Both the position numbers and the translations under genes were made by a program. DNA of 64,000 nucleotides from Actinomadura rubteroloni (GTDB lineage: Bacteria; Actinomycetota; Actinomycetes; Streptosporangiales; Streptosporangiaceae): assembly GCF_002911665.1 (NCBI RefSeq), contig NZ_MTBP01000001.1:2108001-2172000 (forward strand), written 5' to 3'. Each line of letters starts with the position of its first letter. Position 1 is the first letter of the stretch. The notes under the pieces are model-generated. The model had not been told where the DNA came from, searched no databases, and worked only from the letters and a program-made list of their open reading frames with translations. Shown one piece after another: positions 53,590 through 62,867 of this stretch.

Positions 53590-54378
53590 GTGGAGAGCAG
53601 GAACCCCGCGTTCCGGGGCCAGAACTTCCGCCAGCGTGCGGGGGCGTACAGCGGGTACGGGGCGCCCGAGACGCTGCCCGGCGGGCCGGCGTACGCGCCG
53701 TCCCGTCCCATGACCCTGGACGACGTCGTCGTCCGCGGCTTCTTCACGCTCGGCACGCTGGTCGTCGCGGCGGCGCTCACCTGGGCGCTCGTCCCGACCG
53801 CGTCGGCGGCGCCGGTGCTGGTGGTCGCGACGATCGCCGAACTCGGCATCTGGGCGTTCATCACGTTCGGGCGCAAGGCCAACGCGCCGCTCGTGCTGGC
53901 GTTCGCCGCCGTCTACGGCATCGTCGTCGGGGTCCTCAGCCACGCCTACAACGACCTGTACCACGGCATCGCGTTCCAGGCCGTCGTCGGCACCGCGCTC
54001 GCGTTCGGCGCGACGCTCGCCGTGCACGCGCTGCGGATCGTCCGGGTGACGCCCCGGTTCGTCCGGTTCGTCGTCGCGGCCGGGTTCGGGCTGATGGGCC
54101 TGATGATCGTGGACCTGCTGGTCTCGGCGTTCGGCGGCGACAGCGGCATCGGCATCCGCGACGCGTCCAGCCCGCTCGCCTACGTGTTCAGCGTCGTCGC
54201 GATCCTCGTCGGCTGCTTCTTCCTGCTGCTCGACTTCGACACGATCGAGCGCGGCGTCGCCGAGCGCGCCCCGGAGAACTTCGCCTGGTACTGCGCCTTC
54301 GGCCTGACGCTCAGCCTGGTCTGGATCTACCTGGAGCTGCTGCGCTTCCTGTCCTACTTCGCGGGCGGACGCAACTAG
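53590..54378 (+). CDS. Bax inhibitor-1/YccA family membrane protein
   Basis: The protein is 262 aa with seven predicted helices. The family motif region reads ALAFGATLAVHALRI, GLMGLMIVDLLVSAF and DFDTIERGVAERAP, the last carrying the conserved di-Asp. GTG 53590 is preferred (GGAGG with a 5-nt spacer), giving MESRNPAFRGQ; ATG 53578 is in frame. It is downstream of the tRNA-like gene. Proteins of this family affect membrane Ca2+ leak or protease control. Confidence 0.94.
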   Translation: MESRNPAFRGQNFRQRAGAYSGYGAPETLPGGPAYAPSRPMTLDDVVVRGFFTLGTLVVAAALTWALVPTASAAPVLVVATIAELGIWAFITFGRKANAPLVLAFAAVYGIVVGVLSHAYNDLYHGIAFQAVVGTALAFGATLAVHALRIVRVTPRFVRFVVAAGFGLMGLMIVDLLVSAFGGDSGIGIRDASSPLAYVFSVVAILVGCFFLLLDFDTIERGVAERAPENFAWYCAFGLTLSLVWIYLELLRFLSYFAGGRN

Positions 54379-54391
54379 CCGCACACGACGA

Positions 54392-54421
54392 GGCCCCCGC
54401 CGGATGCGTCCGGCGGGGGCC
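54392..54421. terminator. 13-bp hairpin between convergent genes
   Basis: GGCCCCCGCCGGA, loop TGCG, TCCGGCGGGGGCC is a perfect stem followed by TTCGCGTT on the plus strand. Confidence 0.9.
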
Positions 54422-54441
54422 TTCGCGTTGCGGGGCGCGGG

Positions 54442-55662
54442 TCAGCTCAGGCGCTCCAGCACCATCGCCATGCCCTGGCCGCCGCCGACGCACATGGTCT
54501 CCAGACCGAACTGCTTGTCGTGGAACCGCAGGCTGTTGATCAGCGTGGACGTGATCCGGGCGCCGGTCATGCCGAACGGGTGGCCGACCGCGATCGCGCC
54601 GCCGTTGACGTTCAGCTTGTCGATGTCGATGCCCAGCTCGTCCGCCGACGGCAGCACCTGCGCGGCGAACGCCTCGTTGATCTCCACGAGGTCGATGTCG
54701 TCGATCGTCAGGCCCGCGCGGGAGAGGGCCTGGCGGGACGCCTCCACCGGGCCGAGGCCCATGATCTCGGGGGACAGGCCGGTCACGCCGGTGGACACGA
54801 TCCGCGCGAGCGGGGTGAGGCCCAGCTCGGCGGCCTTGGTGTCGCTCATGACGACGACGGCGGCGGCGCCGTCGTTCAGCGGGCAGCAGTTGCCCGCCGT
54901 GATGGTGCCGTCCGGGCGGAACGACGGCTGGAGCGAGGACACCTTCTCGTAGGTGGTGCCGGGACGCGGGCCGTCGTCCTTGTTGACGACCGTGCCGTCG
55001 GGCAGGGTCACCGGGGTGATGTCCTGCTCCCAGAAGCCGTTGGCGATGGCCTTCTCGGCGAGGTTCTGCGAGCGGACCGCGAACTCGTCCTGCGCCTGCC
55101 GGCTGACGCCCTTGAGGCTCGCCACGTTCTCGGCGGTCTGGCCCATCGCGATGTAGACGTCCGGGATGTTGCCGTCCTCGCGCGGGTCGCGCCACACGCC
55201 GGCGCCGCCCTCGGCGGTCTTGGCGGTGCGGGCCTTGGCGTCGTCGAACACCGGGTTCTCGGTGTCGGGCATGCCGTCGCTGCTGCCCTTGATGAACCGG
55301 CTGACGGTCTCCACGCCGGCGGAGACGATCACGTCGGCCTCGCCGGCCTTGATCGCGTGCAGCGCCATGCGGGTGGTCTGGAGCGAGGACGAACAGTACC
55401 GCGTGATCGTCGCGCCGGGCACGTTGTCCCAGCCCAGCAGGACGGACACGACGCGGCCCAGGTTGTGGCCCTGCTCGGCGCCGGGCAGGCCGCAGCCGAG
55501 GAGCAGGTCGTCGATCTGGGACGGGTCGAGCTGCGGCACCTTCGCCATCGCGGCGGCGACCATCTGCGCGGTCAGGTCGTCGCCGCGGACGTCCTTCAGC
55601 GACCCCTTGAAAGCACGGCCGATCGGCGAGCGCGCGGTTGCGACGATGACTGCCTCGGGCAT
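54442..55662 (-). CDS. Acetyl-CoA C-acetyltransferase (thiolase)
   Basis: The protein is 406 aa. The acyl-accepting Cys90 is in RYCSSSLQ, with NEAFAAQ, GHPFGMTGAR and CVGGGQG completing the active site. Thiolases act in beta-oxidation or acetoacetyl-CoA formation; the direction cannot be read here. AAGGAG with a 7-nt spacer precedes ATG 55662. It appears monocistronic. Confidence 0.95.
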   Translation of the reverse strand: MPEAVIVATARSPIGRAFKGSLKDVRGDDLTAQMVAAAMAKVPQLDPSQIDDLLLGCGLPGAEQGHNLGRVVSVLLGWDNVPGATITRYCSSSLQTTRMALHAIKAGEADVIVSAGVETVSRFIKGSSDGMPDTENPVFDDAKARTAKTAEGGAGVWRDPREDGNIPDVYIAMGQTAENVASLKGVSRQAQDEFAVRSQNLAEKAIANGFWEQDITPVTLPDGTVVNKDDGPRPGTTYEKVSSLQPSFRPDGTITAGNCCPLNDGAAAVVVMSDTKAAELGLTPLARIVSTGVTGLSPEIMGLGPVEASRQALSRAGLTIDDIDLVEINEAFAAQVLPSADELGIDIDKLNVNGGAIAVGHPFGMTGARITSTLINSLRFHDKQFGLETMCVGGGQGMAMVLERLS

Positions 55663-55841
55663 GTCGGGACTCCTTGGTCTCCTTTGGGCGGCGATCGTTG
55701 GTTACTCGCCGGTCGCTTGTGAATCTAGCGTTCCCGGTGCAGGCCCGTACATGTCGGGTACCGCACATCATTGACACTTCGTCTAACAGTGCGGTGAGCA
55801 CCGGGCCGCCGCCCACGGGACAAACGGGACATTGCGCCCGG

Positions 55842-56846
55842 TCAAACGGCGCCCGGCGTCGTCGGCGCCGCCTCGGGCACGCCCCGGCGGCGCAACAGCG
55901 TCGCCCACCGGCCGCGCGGCCCCTGGTCGGTGCCCGCGACGCGCGTCCCCGCGACCTCGGTGCCCGGCTCGTCCGCCGCCTCCGCCGCCGCGAGGTAGAC
56001 CGGGAGCACGCCCGTCCGGCGCCGGGGGTCGGGCAGGACGTCGAAGTCCGGCTCCAGGTCCAGCGCCGCCGCCATCGACGGCAGCACCGCCATCGCCGCC
56101 GCCGCGTACCCGCGCGCCGACGGGTGGTACCGGTCGGCGCTGAACATCTCGCGCGGGTCGGCGGCGAACTCGCGGCCGAGCAGGTCGCCGAGCGACACCG
56201 ACCGGCCGCCGCGCTCCACCACCACGATCGTCTGCGCCGCCGCGAGCCGCCGGCTGGCGTTCTGCGCGATCCAGCGCAGCGGCTGCCAGAGCGGCTTCAC
56301 CGAACCGAGGTCCGGGCACGTCCCGACGACGACCTCGCAGCCCGCCGCGCGCAGCCGCTCCACCGCCGCCGCCAGGTGCCCGACCGACTCGGCCGCCGCG
56401 ATCCGCGCGGTGACGTCGTTGGCGCCGATCATGATGACGGCGACGTCCGGGCTCGCCGCCAGCGCCCGGTCCACCTGCTCGGGCAGCATCGACGACCGCG
56501 CGCCCGACAGCGCGACGTTGGTCAGCTTCACCGGCCGTCCCGCGATCGCCGACAGGCCCGCCGCCAGCAGCGCGCCCGGTGTCTCGTCGGGCTCGTGGAC
56601 GCCGAGGCCCGCCGCCGTCGAGTCGCCCAGCATCACGAACGACAGCGGCGCGCCGGTGTCCGGCCCGAACACGCCGTCGGCGACCGGCGGCGGCGTGCTC
56701 GGCGTCGCCCTGATCATCTTCTTGGCCAGCCGCGCCTCGACCAGGACCAGCCCGATCGTCAGCCCGCCGACGGCGGTGATCCCGCCGCCCCCGTACGCCG
56801 CCGCCGCGGCGATCCGCCGCGCCCGCAGCGCTCTCAGCAACCTCAT
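55842..56846 (-). CDS. SGNH/GDSL-family hydrolase, membrane-anchored
   Basis: The protein is 334 aa. A basic start and one helix at about 16-36 precede the hydrolase. Block I is MLGDSTAAGLGV (Ser), block III GANDV, block V DRYHPSARGY (Asp/His). The last 70 residues are low-complexity. It probably acts on acyl or acetyl esters at the cell surface. GGAGGTGG precedes ATG 56846. It is divergent from cystathionine beta-synthase. Confidence 0.93.
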   Translation of the reverse strand: MRLLRALRARRIAAAAAYGGGGITAVGGLTIGLVLVEARLAKKMIRATPSTPPPVADGVFGPDTGAPLSFVMLGDSTAAGLGVHEPDETPGALLAAGLSAIAGRPVKLTNVALSGARSSMLPEQVDRALAASPDVAVIMIGANDVTARIAAAESVGHLAAAVERLRAAGCEVVVGTCPDLGSVKPLWQPLRWIAQNASRRLAAAQTIVVVERGGRSVSLGDLLGREFAADPREMFSADRYHPSARGYAAAAMAVLPSMAAALDLEPDFDVLPDPRRRTGVLPVYLAAAEAADEPGTEVAGTRVAGTDQGPRGRWATLLRRRGVPEAAPTTPGAV

Positions 56847-57032
56847 CTGCCACCTCCGCGCACCCGGCCCCTACGGCGGTGATGCCCGCGAACGCCGTTC
56901 TGGGTTACCGTCGGAAACTGGAATCTATCCGAAACCGCATCCCCGACCGTCGCAGTACACGCGGGCTGAACAGGGATGTAACACGATGAAACGATCAGCG
57001 CCACGGGCGCCCGTCCGGCAGGGGGAGTCGCG

Positions 57033-58427
57033 ATGCAGGTGAACGATTCGCTGGTCGAGTTGATGGGGAACACACCGCTGGTGCGGTTGCGCCGGGTCGT
57101 CACCGGGGCCCGTCCGCAGGTCCTCGCCAAGGTCGAGTACTTCAACCCGGGCGGCTCGGTGAAGGACCGGATCGCCGTCCGGATGATCGAGGCGGCCGAG
57201 GCGTCCGGCGAACTCGCGCCCGGCGGGACGATCGTGGAGCCCACGTCGGGCAACACCGGCGTCGGCCTCGCCATCGTCGCGCAGGAGCGCGGCTACCGGT
57301 GCGTGTTCGTCTGCCCCGACAAGGTCGCCCGCGACAAGACCGACGTGCTGCGCGCCTACGGGGCCGAGGTCGTCGTGTGCCCGACGGCCGTCTCGCCCGA
57401 GCACCCCGACTCGTACTACTCGGTGTCGGACCGGCTCGCCGCCGAGATCCCCGGCGCGTGGAAGCCGAACCAGTACGCCAACCGGAACAACCCGGAGTCG
57501 CACTACGCGACGACCGGCCCGGAGATCTGGGCGCAGACCGAGGGAACCGTGACGCACTTCGTCGCGGGCATCGGCACCGGCGGGACGATCACCGGCACCG
57601 GCCGCTACCTCAAGGAGGTCTCCGGCGGCGCCGTCCAGATCATCGGCGCCGACCCCGAGGGCTCGGTCTACTCCGGCGGCTCCGGCCGCCCCTACCTGAC
57701 CGAGGGCGTCGGCGAGGACATCTGGCCCGAGACCTACGACCGGACGATCTGCGACGACGTCATCGCCGTCTCCGACAAGGACTCGTTCCTCATGACGCGG
57801 CGGCTCGCCCGCGAGGAGGGCCTGCTGGTCGGCGGGTCCTGCGGGATGGCGGTGGTCGCGGCCCTGCGCGTCGCCGCGGCGGCCCCGCAGGACGCCGTGA
57901 TCGTCGTCCTGCTGCCCGACGGCGGGCGCGGCTACCTCAGCAAGATCTTCAACGACGAGTGGATGGGCCAGCACGGGTTCAGCGAGGACCGGACGACCAC
58001 GGAGGCGACGGTCGGGGACGTCCTCGGCCAGAAGGCGGACGCGCAGTCCGACGGGATCCCGAGCTTCGTCCACATGCACCCCACCGAGTCGGTCGGCGAG
58101 GCGGTGAAGGTGCTCCGCGAGTTCGGCGTGTCGCAGATGCCGGTCGTGTCGCCGGGCGCCGGGCACCCCGACGTGATGGCCGGCGAGGTCATCGGCGCGG
58201 TCGAGGAGCGCCTGCTGCTCCACGCCCTCTACGCCGACCAGGCCGGACCGGACGAGCCGCTGGAGAAGCACATGAGCCCGCCGCTGCCGGTCGTCGGCTC
58301 CGGCGAGCCCGTGTCGCGGATGGTGTCCGTCCTGGAGGGGCGGGACGCGGCGGTCGTCCTCGTGGACGGCAAGCCCACCGGCATCGTCACCCGCCAGGAC
58401 CTCCTGGCCTTCCTCGCGAACGGCTAG
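57033..58427 (+). CDS. cbs: Cystathionine beta-synthase
   Basis: The protein is 464 aa. The PLP Lys44 is in NPGGSVKDRIAVR, with TSGNTGVGLAIVA and GTGGTITGTGRYLKE. Two CBS domains fill about 335-464. The combination with C-terminal CBS domains distinguishes it from CysK. It condenses homocysteine and serine to cystathionine. GGGGGAG precedes ATG 57033. A cystathionine gamma-synthase gene starts 4.4 kb downstream. Confidence 0.95.
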   Translation: MQVNDSLVELMGNTPLVRLRRVVTGARPQVLAKVEYFNPGGSVKDRIAVRMIEAAEASGELAPGGTIVEPTSGNTGVGLAIVAQERGYRCVFVCPDKVARDKTDVLRAYGAEVVVCPTAVSPEHPDSYYSVSDRLAAEIPGAWKPNQYANRNNPESHYATTGPEIWAQTEGTVTHFVAGIGTGGTITGTGRYLKEVSGGAVQIIGADPEGSVYSGGSGRPYLTEGVGEDIWPETYDRTICDDVIAVSDKDSFLMTRRLAREEGLLVGGSCGMAVVAALRVAAAAPQDAVIVVLLPDGGRGYLSKIFNDEWMGQHGFSEDRTTTEATVGDVLGQKADAQSDGIPSFVHMHPTESVGEAVKVLREFGVSQMPVVSPGAGHPDVMAGEVIGAVEERLLLHALYADQAGPDEPLEKHMSPPLPVVGSGEPVSRMVSVLEGRDAAVVLVDGKPTGIVTRQDLLAFLANG

Positions 58428-58457
58428 TCGGCGCCGGGCACGGGAGAGGATCCGCGC

Positions 58458-58853
58458 ATGCACCTGGAATCGGCCGCGATCGTCGTCGACGACTACGACA
58501 CGGCGATCGCGTTCTTCGTCGGCGCGCTCGGCTTCGAGCTGGCCGAGGACTCCCCGGCGCTGACCACCGAGGGCGGGCGCCCGAAGCGGTGGGTGGTCGT
58601 CCGGCCGCCCGGCGCGCGGACCGGGATCCTGCTCGCCCGCGCGGACGGCGAGCGCCAGGCGGCGGCGGTCGGGGACCAGGTCGGCGGACGCGTCGCGTTC
58701 TTCCTGCGCGTGGACGACTTCGACGCCGCCCATGCCCGGATGACGGCGGCGGGCGTCGAGTTCACCGGCCCCGTCCGCACCGAGCCCTACGGCCGCGTGG
58801 CGGTGTTCCTGGACGTCGCGGGCAACCGCTGGGACCTGCTCGGCCCCGCCTGA
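58458..58853 (+). CDS. VOC (glyoxalase/bleomycin-resistance) family protein
   Basis: The protein is 131 aa: paired beta-alpha-beta-beta-beta modules with MHLESAAIVVDDYDTAIAFFVGALGFEL and RVAVFLDVAGNRWDLLGPA, quoted in part (FFVGALGFEL, DVAGNRWDLL). Metal ligands typical of the fold are Glu in FTGPVRTEPYG and His at the start. The substrate is unknown. GGAGAGGA precedes ATG 58458, 30 nt after cbs. Confidence 0.92.
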   Translation: MHLESAAIVVDDYDTAIAFFVGALGFELAEDSPALTTEGGRPKRWVVVRPPGARTGILLARADGERQAAAVGDQVGGRVAFFLRVDDFDAAHARMTAAGVEFTGPVRTEPYGRVAVFLDVAGNRWDLLGPA

Positions 58854-58860
58854 CCCGGGG

Positions 58861-59046
58861 TCACTCGGCGCCGGGGGACGGGTCGTCGTGCTTGGGCGGC
58901 AGCCAGCCGGTGCCCTCGCACGGACGGCAGTTCTCCGGCGACACGGCCGTACTGATCTCCCCGTTCTGGACGGTGGCGCGCGGGACGGGCCGCACGCCCG
59001 CGCCGCCGCAGCACGGGCAGAGCATGTGGATACCGGCCGGAATCAT
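58861..59046 (-). CDS. Small zinc-ribbon protein (CxxC pair)
   Basis: The protein is 61 aa. Two knuckles are visible, CPCCGGAG and CRPCEGTGW, like half of a DnaJ central zinc domain. No helices or other domain. ATG 59046 has a weak GGGTGCGG upstream; ATG 59025 directly before the first knuckle is also possible. It ends 7 nt from the VOC gene. The motif makes it convincing despite its size. Confidence 0.7.
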   Translation of the reverse strand: MIPAGIHMLCPCCGGAGVRPVPRATVQNGEISTAVSPENCRPCEGTGWLPPKHDDPSPGAE

Positions 59047-59129
59047 CCGCACCCGCAGTTCCTGGACATGGGCAGGACGGTACGGCAGTCGACCGATCCT
59101 TTGCGAACTCTTGCCTGAACCTGTGCCGT

Positions 59130-59672
59130 TCAGCCGCGGACGCGAAAGCGCTGGTTGGTGGCCAGCGGCGCGTGCGACACCGCGATGCGCTCCAGCCGGA
59201 CCCTCGTGCCGCCCGGATGGTCGAACAGCCGGACGCCGTCGCCCAGCAGGATCGGCGCGGTCATCACCAGCACCTCGTCCAGTACGCCCGCCGCAAGGCA
59301 CTGCCGCGCGATGTCCGCGCCGATCACGTTGACGTACTTGTCGCCCGCGGCGGCCTTGGCGGCGGCCACGCCCGACGCCACGTCGCCGACGAACGTCACC
59401 TCCGGCACGGACATCTCGGGCACGTGGTGGGTGACGACGAACTGCGGCCCGTCCCAGCCGCCGCCGAACGCCTTGCCCTCCTTCTCGGTACCGCGATGCG
59501 GATCGTCGCCGCGGAACGACCGGTTCCCGATCAGCAGCGCGCCGATCTCGGCGATCACGTCCGCCACGGCCGGGTTGGGGCCGATGAGGTCGGTCAGCCA
59601 GGACATGTCGCCGCCCGGACCGGCGATGAAGCCGTCCAGCGACGCCGTGCAGGAGTACAGGATCTTCGCCAT
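59130..59672 (-). CDS. RibD/DHFR-fold reductase family protein
   Basis: The protein is 180 aa. The start MAKILYSCTASLDGFIAGPGGDM, the middle GNRSFRGDDP and the NADPH-binding region VNVIGADIARQCLAAGVLDE match the RibD C-terminal-like (dihydrofolate-reductase-related) family found widely in actinobacteria. The substrate is unknown; it is not the essential DHFR. Start ATG 59672 has ACATGGCG upstream without a strong RBS. Confidence 0.92.
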   Translation of the reverse strand: MAKILYSCTASLDGFIAGPGGDMSWLTDLIGPNPAVADVIAEIGALLIGNRSFRGDDPHRGTEKEGKAFGGGWDGPQFVVTHHVPEMSVPEVTFVGDVASGVAAAKAAAGDKYVNVIGADIARQCLAAGVLDEVLVMTAPILLGDGVRLFDHPGGTRVRLERIAVSHAPLATNQRFRVRG

Positions 59673-59706
59673 GTCCCGATGATGCCCGCCGGGTCCGACA
59701 GTCGCC

Positions 59707-60366
59707 TCAGGCGCGCGCGAACGGGCCGTCCAGCGCCGCCCACTGGAGCAGCATGATCGTCTTGGCGTCGGTGATCCCGCCGTCGCGGGTCATCGCGAGC
59801 GCGCGGTCGAACGGCAGCTCGACGACCTCGATGTCCTCGCCCTCCTCGGCGAGGCCCGCCGCGCCCGCGATCTGCGGCTCGCCCTCGACCGGCGCGGCGT
59901 AGCAGTGGACGATCTCGGTGACCGACCCCGGGCTCATGTACGCGTCGACGACGTGTTCGAGTTCGCCGATGACGTACCCGGTCTCCTCGGCGGTCTCGCG
60001 GCGGACGGCGTCCTCGGGACGGTCCTCGTCCAGCAGCCCGCCGGGCGTCTCCAGCAGCATCCCGTCCGGATGGCCGTTGACGTAGGCCGGGTAGCGGAAC
60101 TGCCGGATCAGCACGACCGTCCGGCGCTCGCGGTTGTAGAGCAGGATCGTCGCGCCGTTGCCCCGGTCGTGGGTCTCGCGCTCGTGGGTCGTCCAGCGCC
60201 CGTGCCGGTCCTGGTAGTCGAAGACGGTGTTGCGCAGCACGTACCAGTGCGACGACAGCACCTGCACGTCGCGCACCTTCACCCGGGGGTTCCCGGTGAG
60301 GTCCCGCCCCGCCCGGTCCAGCCCCGTCCGCCCCCGCCGATCCGGCGTGTCGATCCCCGCGGTCAC
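59707..60366 (-). CDS. nudK: Nudix hydrolase, NudK (GDP-mannose pyrophosphatase)-like
   Basis: The protein is 219 aa. After a basic 28-residue extension the order is LSSHWYVLRNTVFDY, DRGNGATILLYNRERRTVVLIRQFR, the Nudix box GGLLDEDRPEDAVRRETAEETGY in part (RRETAEETGY), and AYMSPGSVTEIVH, closely following E. coli NudK/YffH. It hydrolyses sugar nucleotides. GTG 60366 follows AGGGTCGGGACG. A transcription terminator for the upstream MMPL gene lies just before it. Confidence 0.9.
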   Translation of the reverse strand: MTAGIDTPDRRGRTGLDRAGRDLTGNPRVKVRDVQVLSSHWYVLRNTVFDYQDRHGRWTTHERETHDRGNGATILLYNRERRTVVLIRQFRYPAYVNGHPDGMLLETPGGLLDEDRPEDAVRRETAEETGYVIGELEHVVDAYMSPGSVTEIVHCYAAPVEGEPQIAGAAGLAEEGEDIEVVELPFDRALAMTRDGGITDAKTIMLLQWAALDGPFARA

Positions 60367-60430
60367 CGTCCCGACCCTAACCGCCCGCCCGCCGCACGAG
60401 CACGAAATGAGACCCGGCTCGCACGAGAAA

Positions 60431-60468
60431 GGCCTGGGGCGCGAGCCGTTAGGCGAGCGCCCCAGGCC
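60431..60468 (-). terminator. 12-bp hairpin after the MMPL gene
   Basis: On the minus strand GGCCTGGGGCGC, a 14-nt loop, GCGCCCCAGGCC, then TTTCTCGT. It is downstream of the MMPL stop (60550) and upstream of nudK. Confidence 0.8.
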
Positions 60469-60549
60469 GGGGTTTCCTTCAGGTGAGCCGGGAGGTGGGG
60501 CGGGGGAAATGGGCGGTGTTTCCGGCCCGTCCCTCCTCCCGGCGGTCTC

Positions 60550-62709
60550 TCAGCGGCGCAGGCCCGTGGCGACCTGCCAGTCCTCCTCCTCGCCGGCGGG
60601 CGACTTCTTCGGGGCGTCCCCGTGGCCCGGCCACCAGGCGCGGTGGCCCAGCATGGCCGTGAGGCCCGGGACGAGGAACGTCGACATGACGAACGCGGCG
60701 ATCGAGATCCCGATGGCGACCGAGAAGCCCATCTGCTGGAGGAAGGACACCTTCGCCAGCATCATCACCGAGAACGTCCCGGCGAGGATCAGGCCCGCCG
60801 CGGCGACGGTCGGCCCGCCGTGCTGGACGGCCAGCGCCGCAGCCTCGCGCGGCTCGTGGCCCTCCTTGGCCTCCTCGCGCAGCCGCGCGGTCATCAGGAT
60901 GTTGTAGTCCGTCCCGATGGCCAGCACGAACAGGTAGAGGATGATCGGCAACTGGAAGGTCACCCCGGCCTCGCCGAGCCCGCCCTGGAAGACGTAGACG
61001 GCGCTGCCGAGCGTGGACGCGAAGCCGACGAGCACCGCGGCCACCAGGTACACCGGGGCGACGACCGACCGCAGGAGCAGCGCGAGGATCACCGCGATGA
61101 GCACCGCCGCCACCGGCAGCGTGACCGACAGGTCCCGGTTGTTGACGGTGTTGATGTCCGACCACAGGGCCGTCTCACCGCCGACGTAGGAGCGCATGCC
61201 GTCCGGCGTGGCCTTGTGGACGGCCGGCCTCAGCTTGTCCTTCACCAGCACGACGGACTCGTTGGCGACCGGGTTCTTCTTCAGCAGCAGGTCCACCCGG
61301 ACGACGCTCTTGTCCAGCGGCGCGGGAACGGGGTCCTGCACCCGGGCGACGCCGGGGGCGCCGTTGGCCGCCGCACGGAACGCGGCGACCTGGGCGTCGG
61401 TGGCCGGCGAGCCGTCGTTGGTCTTCAGGTAGACCTGGACGGGCTTGGTGAGGCCGGGCGGGAAGCCCTTCTCCATGTCCTTGGTGGCCTGCGCGGACTC
61501 GGTGTCCTGCGGGAAGCCGGACGCGAAGTCGTAGTCGGCCTTGAACCCGAACACCCCGGCGGCGAGGACGAGCATGAGCCCGCCGGACACGACCGCCGCC
61601 AGCCACGGACGCCGTCCGATGCTGCGCCCGATGGCCGCCGAGACGCGCGCCTTCGGCTGCTTCTTCCACGACTTGGACGGCCAGAAGATCGCCGTGCCGA
61701 GCAGCGAGATGATCGCGGGGAACAGGGTCAGGGCGGTGATGCCCATGAACAGGACCGCGATGGCCAGCGACGGCCCCCACGCCTTGAACGCGCCGAACGT
61801 GGCGAGCAGCAGGACGAGGAACGTCACGGCGATGGCGGCGGCGGCCGAGGCGATGACCTCGCCGACGCGCTCCACCGACTGGATCATCGCGGTCTTCTTG
61901 TCCTCACCGGCCCGCAGCCGCTCGCGGTAGCGGAACAGGAGGAACAGGTAGTAGTCGGCGCCGACGCCGAACAGGACGATCAGGATGATGATGCTGAGGC
62001 TGTCGTCGCTGGAGAAGTTCAGCACCTTCGACGCGGCCCCGACGAGCCCCATCACCACCTGCATCGTGACACTGATCACGATCAGCGGCAGGATGGCGGC
62101 GATCGGCGCCCGGAAGATCAGCAGGATCAGCCCGATGATCAGGACGAACGTCGCGATGCCGACGATCTCGAAGGACTGGTTGAACGAGTCCTCGTTGTCG
62201 ACGAACCCGGCGACGTCACCGCCGACCTTGGCCTCCAGCCCGCTGCCCGACAGCAGCTTCGGCAACTCGAGCCGGATGTCCTTCACGGCGTCGGCCTGCT
62301 TCTTGCTGTCGTCGGTGCTCGTGCCCTTCATGCCCACGACGACGACCTGGACGGCCTTGTTGGGAGCGACCGTCTCCTTGGACGTGGAGACCGCGGTGAC
62401 CGTCGGGTACTTCTTGGCCTGCAGCGCCGCGGCCGTCTGGCCGACCTTCGCGACGTCCGGCGTCGTCAGCGCCCCGCCGTCGGAGCGCTTCACGACGATC
62501 ACGGTCGTCTGGTCGGCCTGCTGCGGGAACGCCTTCTGGGCGACCTTCATCGCCTGCGCCGACTCGTACTTGGACGGCAGGAAGTCGCCCTGGTCGGACT
62601 TGGTCGACAACTTGGGCGAGAACGCGATGACGACCACGGCGACGACCAGCCAGCTCACGATGGTCCACCACGGATGCCGCACGACGAAGCGCGCGAGACC
62701 AGCGAACAT
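60550..62709 (-). CDS. MMPL-family RND transporter
   Basis: The protein is 719 aa. Two MMPL repeats each have a helix, an extracellular domain and a five-helix bundle. Motifs GVGADYYLFLLFRYRERL and GTDYNILMTARLREEA carry the Asp-Tyr pairs used for proton coupling, and QADQTTVIVVKRSD begins the first porter domain. MmpL proteins export lipids or small molecules. AAGGATCAAC precedes ATG 62709. No lipid-synthesis gene is adjacent. Confidence 0.95.
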   Translation of the reverse strand: MFAGLARFVVRHPWWTIVSWLVVAVVVIAFSPKLSTKSDQGDFLPSKYESAQAMKVAQKAFPQQADQTTVIVVKRSDGGALTTPDVAKVGQTAAALQAKKYPTVTAVSTSKETVAPNKAVQVVVVGMKGTSTDDSKKQADAVKDIRLELPKLLSGSGLEAKVGGDVAGFVDNEDSFNQSFEIVGIATFVLIIGLILLIFRAPIAAILPLIVISVTMQVVMGLVGAASKVLNFSSDDSLSIIILIVLFGVGADYYLFLLFRYRERLRAGEDKKTAMIQSVERVGEVIASAAAAIAVTFLVLLLATFGAFKAWGPSLAIAVLFMGITALTLFPAIISLLGTAIFWPSKSWKKQPKARVSAAIGRSIGRRPWLAAVVSGGLMLVLAAGVFGFKADYDFASGFPQDTESAQATKDMEKGFPPGLTKPVQVYLKTNDGSPATDAQVAAFRAAANGAPGVARVQDPVPAPLDKSVVRVDLLLKKNPVANESVVLVKDKLRPAVHKATPDGMRSYVGGETALWSDINTVNNRDLSVTLPVAAVLIAVILALLLRSVVAPVYLVAAVLVGFASTLGSAVYVFQGGLGEAGVTFQLPIILYLFVLAIGTDYNILMTARLREEAKEGHEPREAAALAVQHGGPTVAAAGLILAGTFSVMMLAKVSFLQQMGFSVAIGISIAAFVMSTFLVPGLTAMLGHRAWWPGHGDAPKKSPAGEEEDWQVATGLRR

Positions 62710-62867
62710 GGTTGATCCTTACTCGGGGGGTTGGGCTCTGTATCTCCACAAACGGTAAAGAACAAAAGCGCATGACGGCTCACCCCACAAGCCCATTTTC
62801 GGGCTGATACCTCGGGTGGACCCCTCTCCTCCTTCGGGAGGGGCGCGGGGTCGCTAGCCTCATACGC

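Noticed and set aside
62740..62867. A SAM riboswitch upstream of the cystathionine gamma-synthase gene
   Set aside because: Two short hairpins are present (AGCCC/GGGCT and a C/G-rich one), but I could not match conserved SAM-II or SAM-IV core elements, and a leaderless start is likely. Infernal with Rfam models would be decisive.
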